A stretch of DNA of 5,338 nt, taken from the NCBI GenBank assembly GCA_020216625.1, contig JAIUYB010000199.1:1-5338 (forward strand), given 5' to 3'. Positions 4,259 to 5,338 of this stretch are shown piece by piece. Under the pieces are notes generated by a model that saw nothing but the letters and a program-made list of their open reading frames with translations, was not told the DNA's origin and ran no database searches. This stretch comes from Desulfarculus sp. (GTDB lineage: Bacteria > Desulfobacterota > Desulfarculia > Desulfarculales > Desulfarculaceae). Made by a program: the position numbers and the translations under genes. Every line of letters begins with the position of its first letter. The first letter of the stretch is position 1.

Positions 4259-5338
4259 ATGTCCCCGCTGACGGTCCACCTGGTGGCGGCCGCCCGGCCA
4301 AATTTCATGAAAATCGGTCCCTTGCACCACGAGCTGGCCCAGCGGCCCTGGTGCCGCCCTCTGGTGATCCACACCGGCCAGCACTATGACTACAACCTCA
4401 GCGCCGCCTTTTTCGCCGACCTGGGCCTGCCCGAACCCCATCTCCACCTGGGGGTGGGCTCCGGCAGCCACGGGGTGCAGACCGCCCGCTGCCTGGAGGC
4501 CTACGAGCGGGTGTTGCTGGACGAGCCCCCGGACTGGGTGGTGGTGGCCGGGGATGTCAACTCCACCCTGGCCTGCACCCTGGCCGCCTCCAAGTTGTTG
4601 ATTCCCGTGGCCCATCTCGAATCCGGCCTGCGCTCCTGGGATCGCACCATGCCCGAGGAGGTCAACCGCCTGGTCACCGACGCCCTGGCCGATCTGCTCT
4701 GGACCCCCAGCCCCGACGCCGACGCCAACCTGTTGCGCGAAGGCGTGGATCCGGCCAAGATCGCGCGGGTGGGCAACATCATGATCGACTCCCTGGAGCA
4801 GGTGCGCCCCCGGCTGGAGGCCATCGCCGCCTGGGAGCGCTGGGGGCTCTCCCCGGGCGCTTACGGCGTGGTCACCCTGCACCGGCCGGCCAACGTGGAC
4901 CAGCCCCAGGCCCTGAAGCGCATCATCAGCGCCCTGATCAAGGCCTCGGCCCGCCTGCCCCTGGTTTTTCCGGTCCACCCCCGCACCCAAGCCCGGCTCA
5001 AGGATTCCGGGCTGTTGTCCCAAACCCAGGCCGCCCCGGGCCTGCACCTGTGCGAGCCCCTGGGCTACCTGGACTTCATGGCCCTGGTGCTCAAGAGCCG
5101 GCTGTGCATCACCGACAGCGGCGGCATCCAGGAGGAGACCACCTACCTGGGCATTCCTTGCCTGACCTTAAGGCCCAACACCGAGCGCCCCATCACGGTG
5201 GAGCTGGGCACCAACCGCCTGGTCACCCCGGCCGATCTGGCCACCAACCTGGACCGGGCCCTTTCTGGCGACTGGCCCCGGGGCCAGGTGCCGGAGTTGT
5301 GGGACGGCCACACCGCTCCACGCGCCGCCGACAGCCTG
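4259..5338 (+). CDS. wecB: Non-hydrolysing UDP-N-acetylglucosamine 2-epimerase, missing only its C-terminal end
   Basis: The 360 codons in the window run open to the right edge. The family is about 360-390 residues long, so little is missing. The enzyme interconverts UDP-GlcNAc and UDP-ManNAc in the cytoplasm, supplying ManNAc-type sugars for surface polysaccharides. Visible signatures are AARPNFMKIGPL (11-22), GDVNST (98-103), HLESGLRSWDRTMPEEVNRLVTD (119-141, key residues Glu121 and Glu134), VGNIMIDSL (171-179), TLHRPANVD (206-214), PVHPRT (238-243), and ITDSGGIQEETTYLGIPCLTLRPNTERP (284-311), the nucleotide-binding segment. Arg13, Lys18, Asp99, Glu121, Glu134 and His208 match the catalytic set I recall for E. 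coli WecB. The NFMK variant replaces the EAIK of the E. coli enzyme and is a common subgroup. AAGGAGG (4248-4254) lies 4 nt before the ATG. The gene lies behind a terminator and is probably not part of the por operon. Confidence 0.93.
   Translation, partial: MSPLTVHLVAAARPNFMKIGPLHHELAQRPWCRPLVIHTGQHYDYNLSAAFFADLGLPEPHLHLGVGSGSHGVQTARCLEAYERVLLDEPPDWVVVAGDVNSTLACTLAASKLLIPVAHLESGLRSWDRTMPEEVNRLVTDALADLLWTPSPDADANLLREGVDPAKIARVGNIMIDSLEQVRPRLEAIAAWERWGLSPGAYGVVTLHRPANVDQPQALKRIISALIKASARLPLVFPVHPRTQARLKDSGLLSQTQAAPGLHLCEPLGYLDFMALVLKSRLCITDSGGIQEETTYLGIPCLTLRPNTERPITVELGTNRLVTPADLATNLDRALSGDWPRGQVPELWDGHTAPRAADSL

Noticed and set aside
4090..4389. Rightward open frame of 99 codons across the terminator
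   Set aside because: It runs through the intrinsic terminator and into wecB in another frame. Its Arg/Pro/Gly/Ala-rich product is typical of out-of-frame translation of GC-rich DNA.

Overview
The window looks like chromosomal DNA from a GC-rich anaerobic bacterium, most likely Desulfobacterota (the old Deltaproteobacteria). That lineage call is an inference from the high G+C third codon positions and the metabolic gene set, not from a database match. The centrepiece is a complete four-gene operon, porC-porD-porA-porB (1015-4021, + strand). It encodes a four-subunit pyruvate:ferredoxin oxidoreductase, the enzyme that interconverts pyruvate + CoA and acetyl-CoA + CO2 using ferredoxin.

Layout. 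Positions 1-150 (- strand) hold the N-terminal end of an IS5-like transposase that runs off the left edge. Positions 322-398 (- strand) hold an initiator tRNA-fMet with encoded CCA, its own near-consensus sigma70 promoter (411-439) and a hairpin terminator (279-314). Positions 440-1014 are non-coding. They go from GC-rich to a clearly AT-richer control region (about 600-860) with several inverted repeats and a strong candidate promoter (825-854), then to a C-rich leader of about 150 nt. Positions 1015-4021 are the por operon, very tightly packed: a 4-nt gap, a 23-nt overlap and an ATGA overlap. Positions 4022-4258 are non-coding and hold a long stem-loop and a textbook intrinsic terminator. 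From 4259 to the right edge runs a nearly complete wecB-type UDP-GlcNAc 2-epimerase.

How the parts work together. PorA and PorB form the catalytic TPP core, PorD carries two [4Fe-4S] clusters that pass electrons to ferredoxin, and PorC is the gamma subunit. The upstream region carries sites resembling operators of FadR/PdhR-type GntR regulators (TGGTCNRACC, near 691-700, 710-719 and 812-821), one of them directly against the -35 box. Control of por by a 2-oxoacid- or acyl-CoA-responsive GntR protein is therefore a reasonable hypothesis. wecB belongs to surface-polysaccharide synthesis and is separated from por by the terminator.

I found no clearly new biological system. The best leads are the operator-like array upstream of por, and the structured intergenic stretch whose terminator sits only 24 nt before the wecB start codon.
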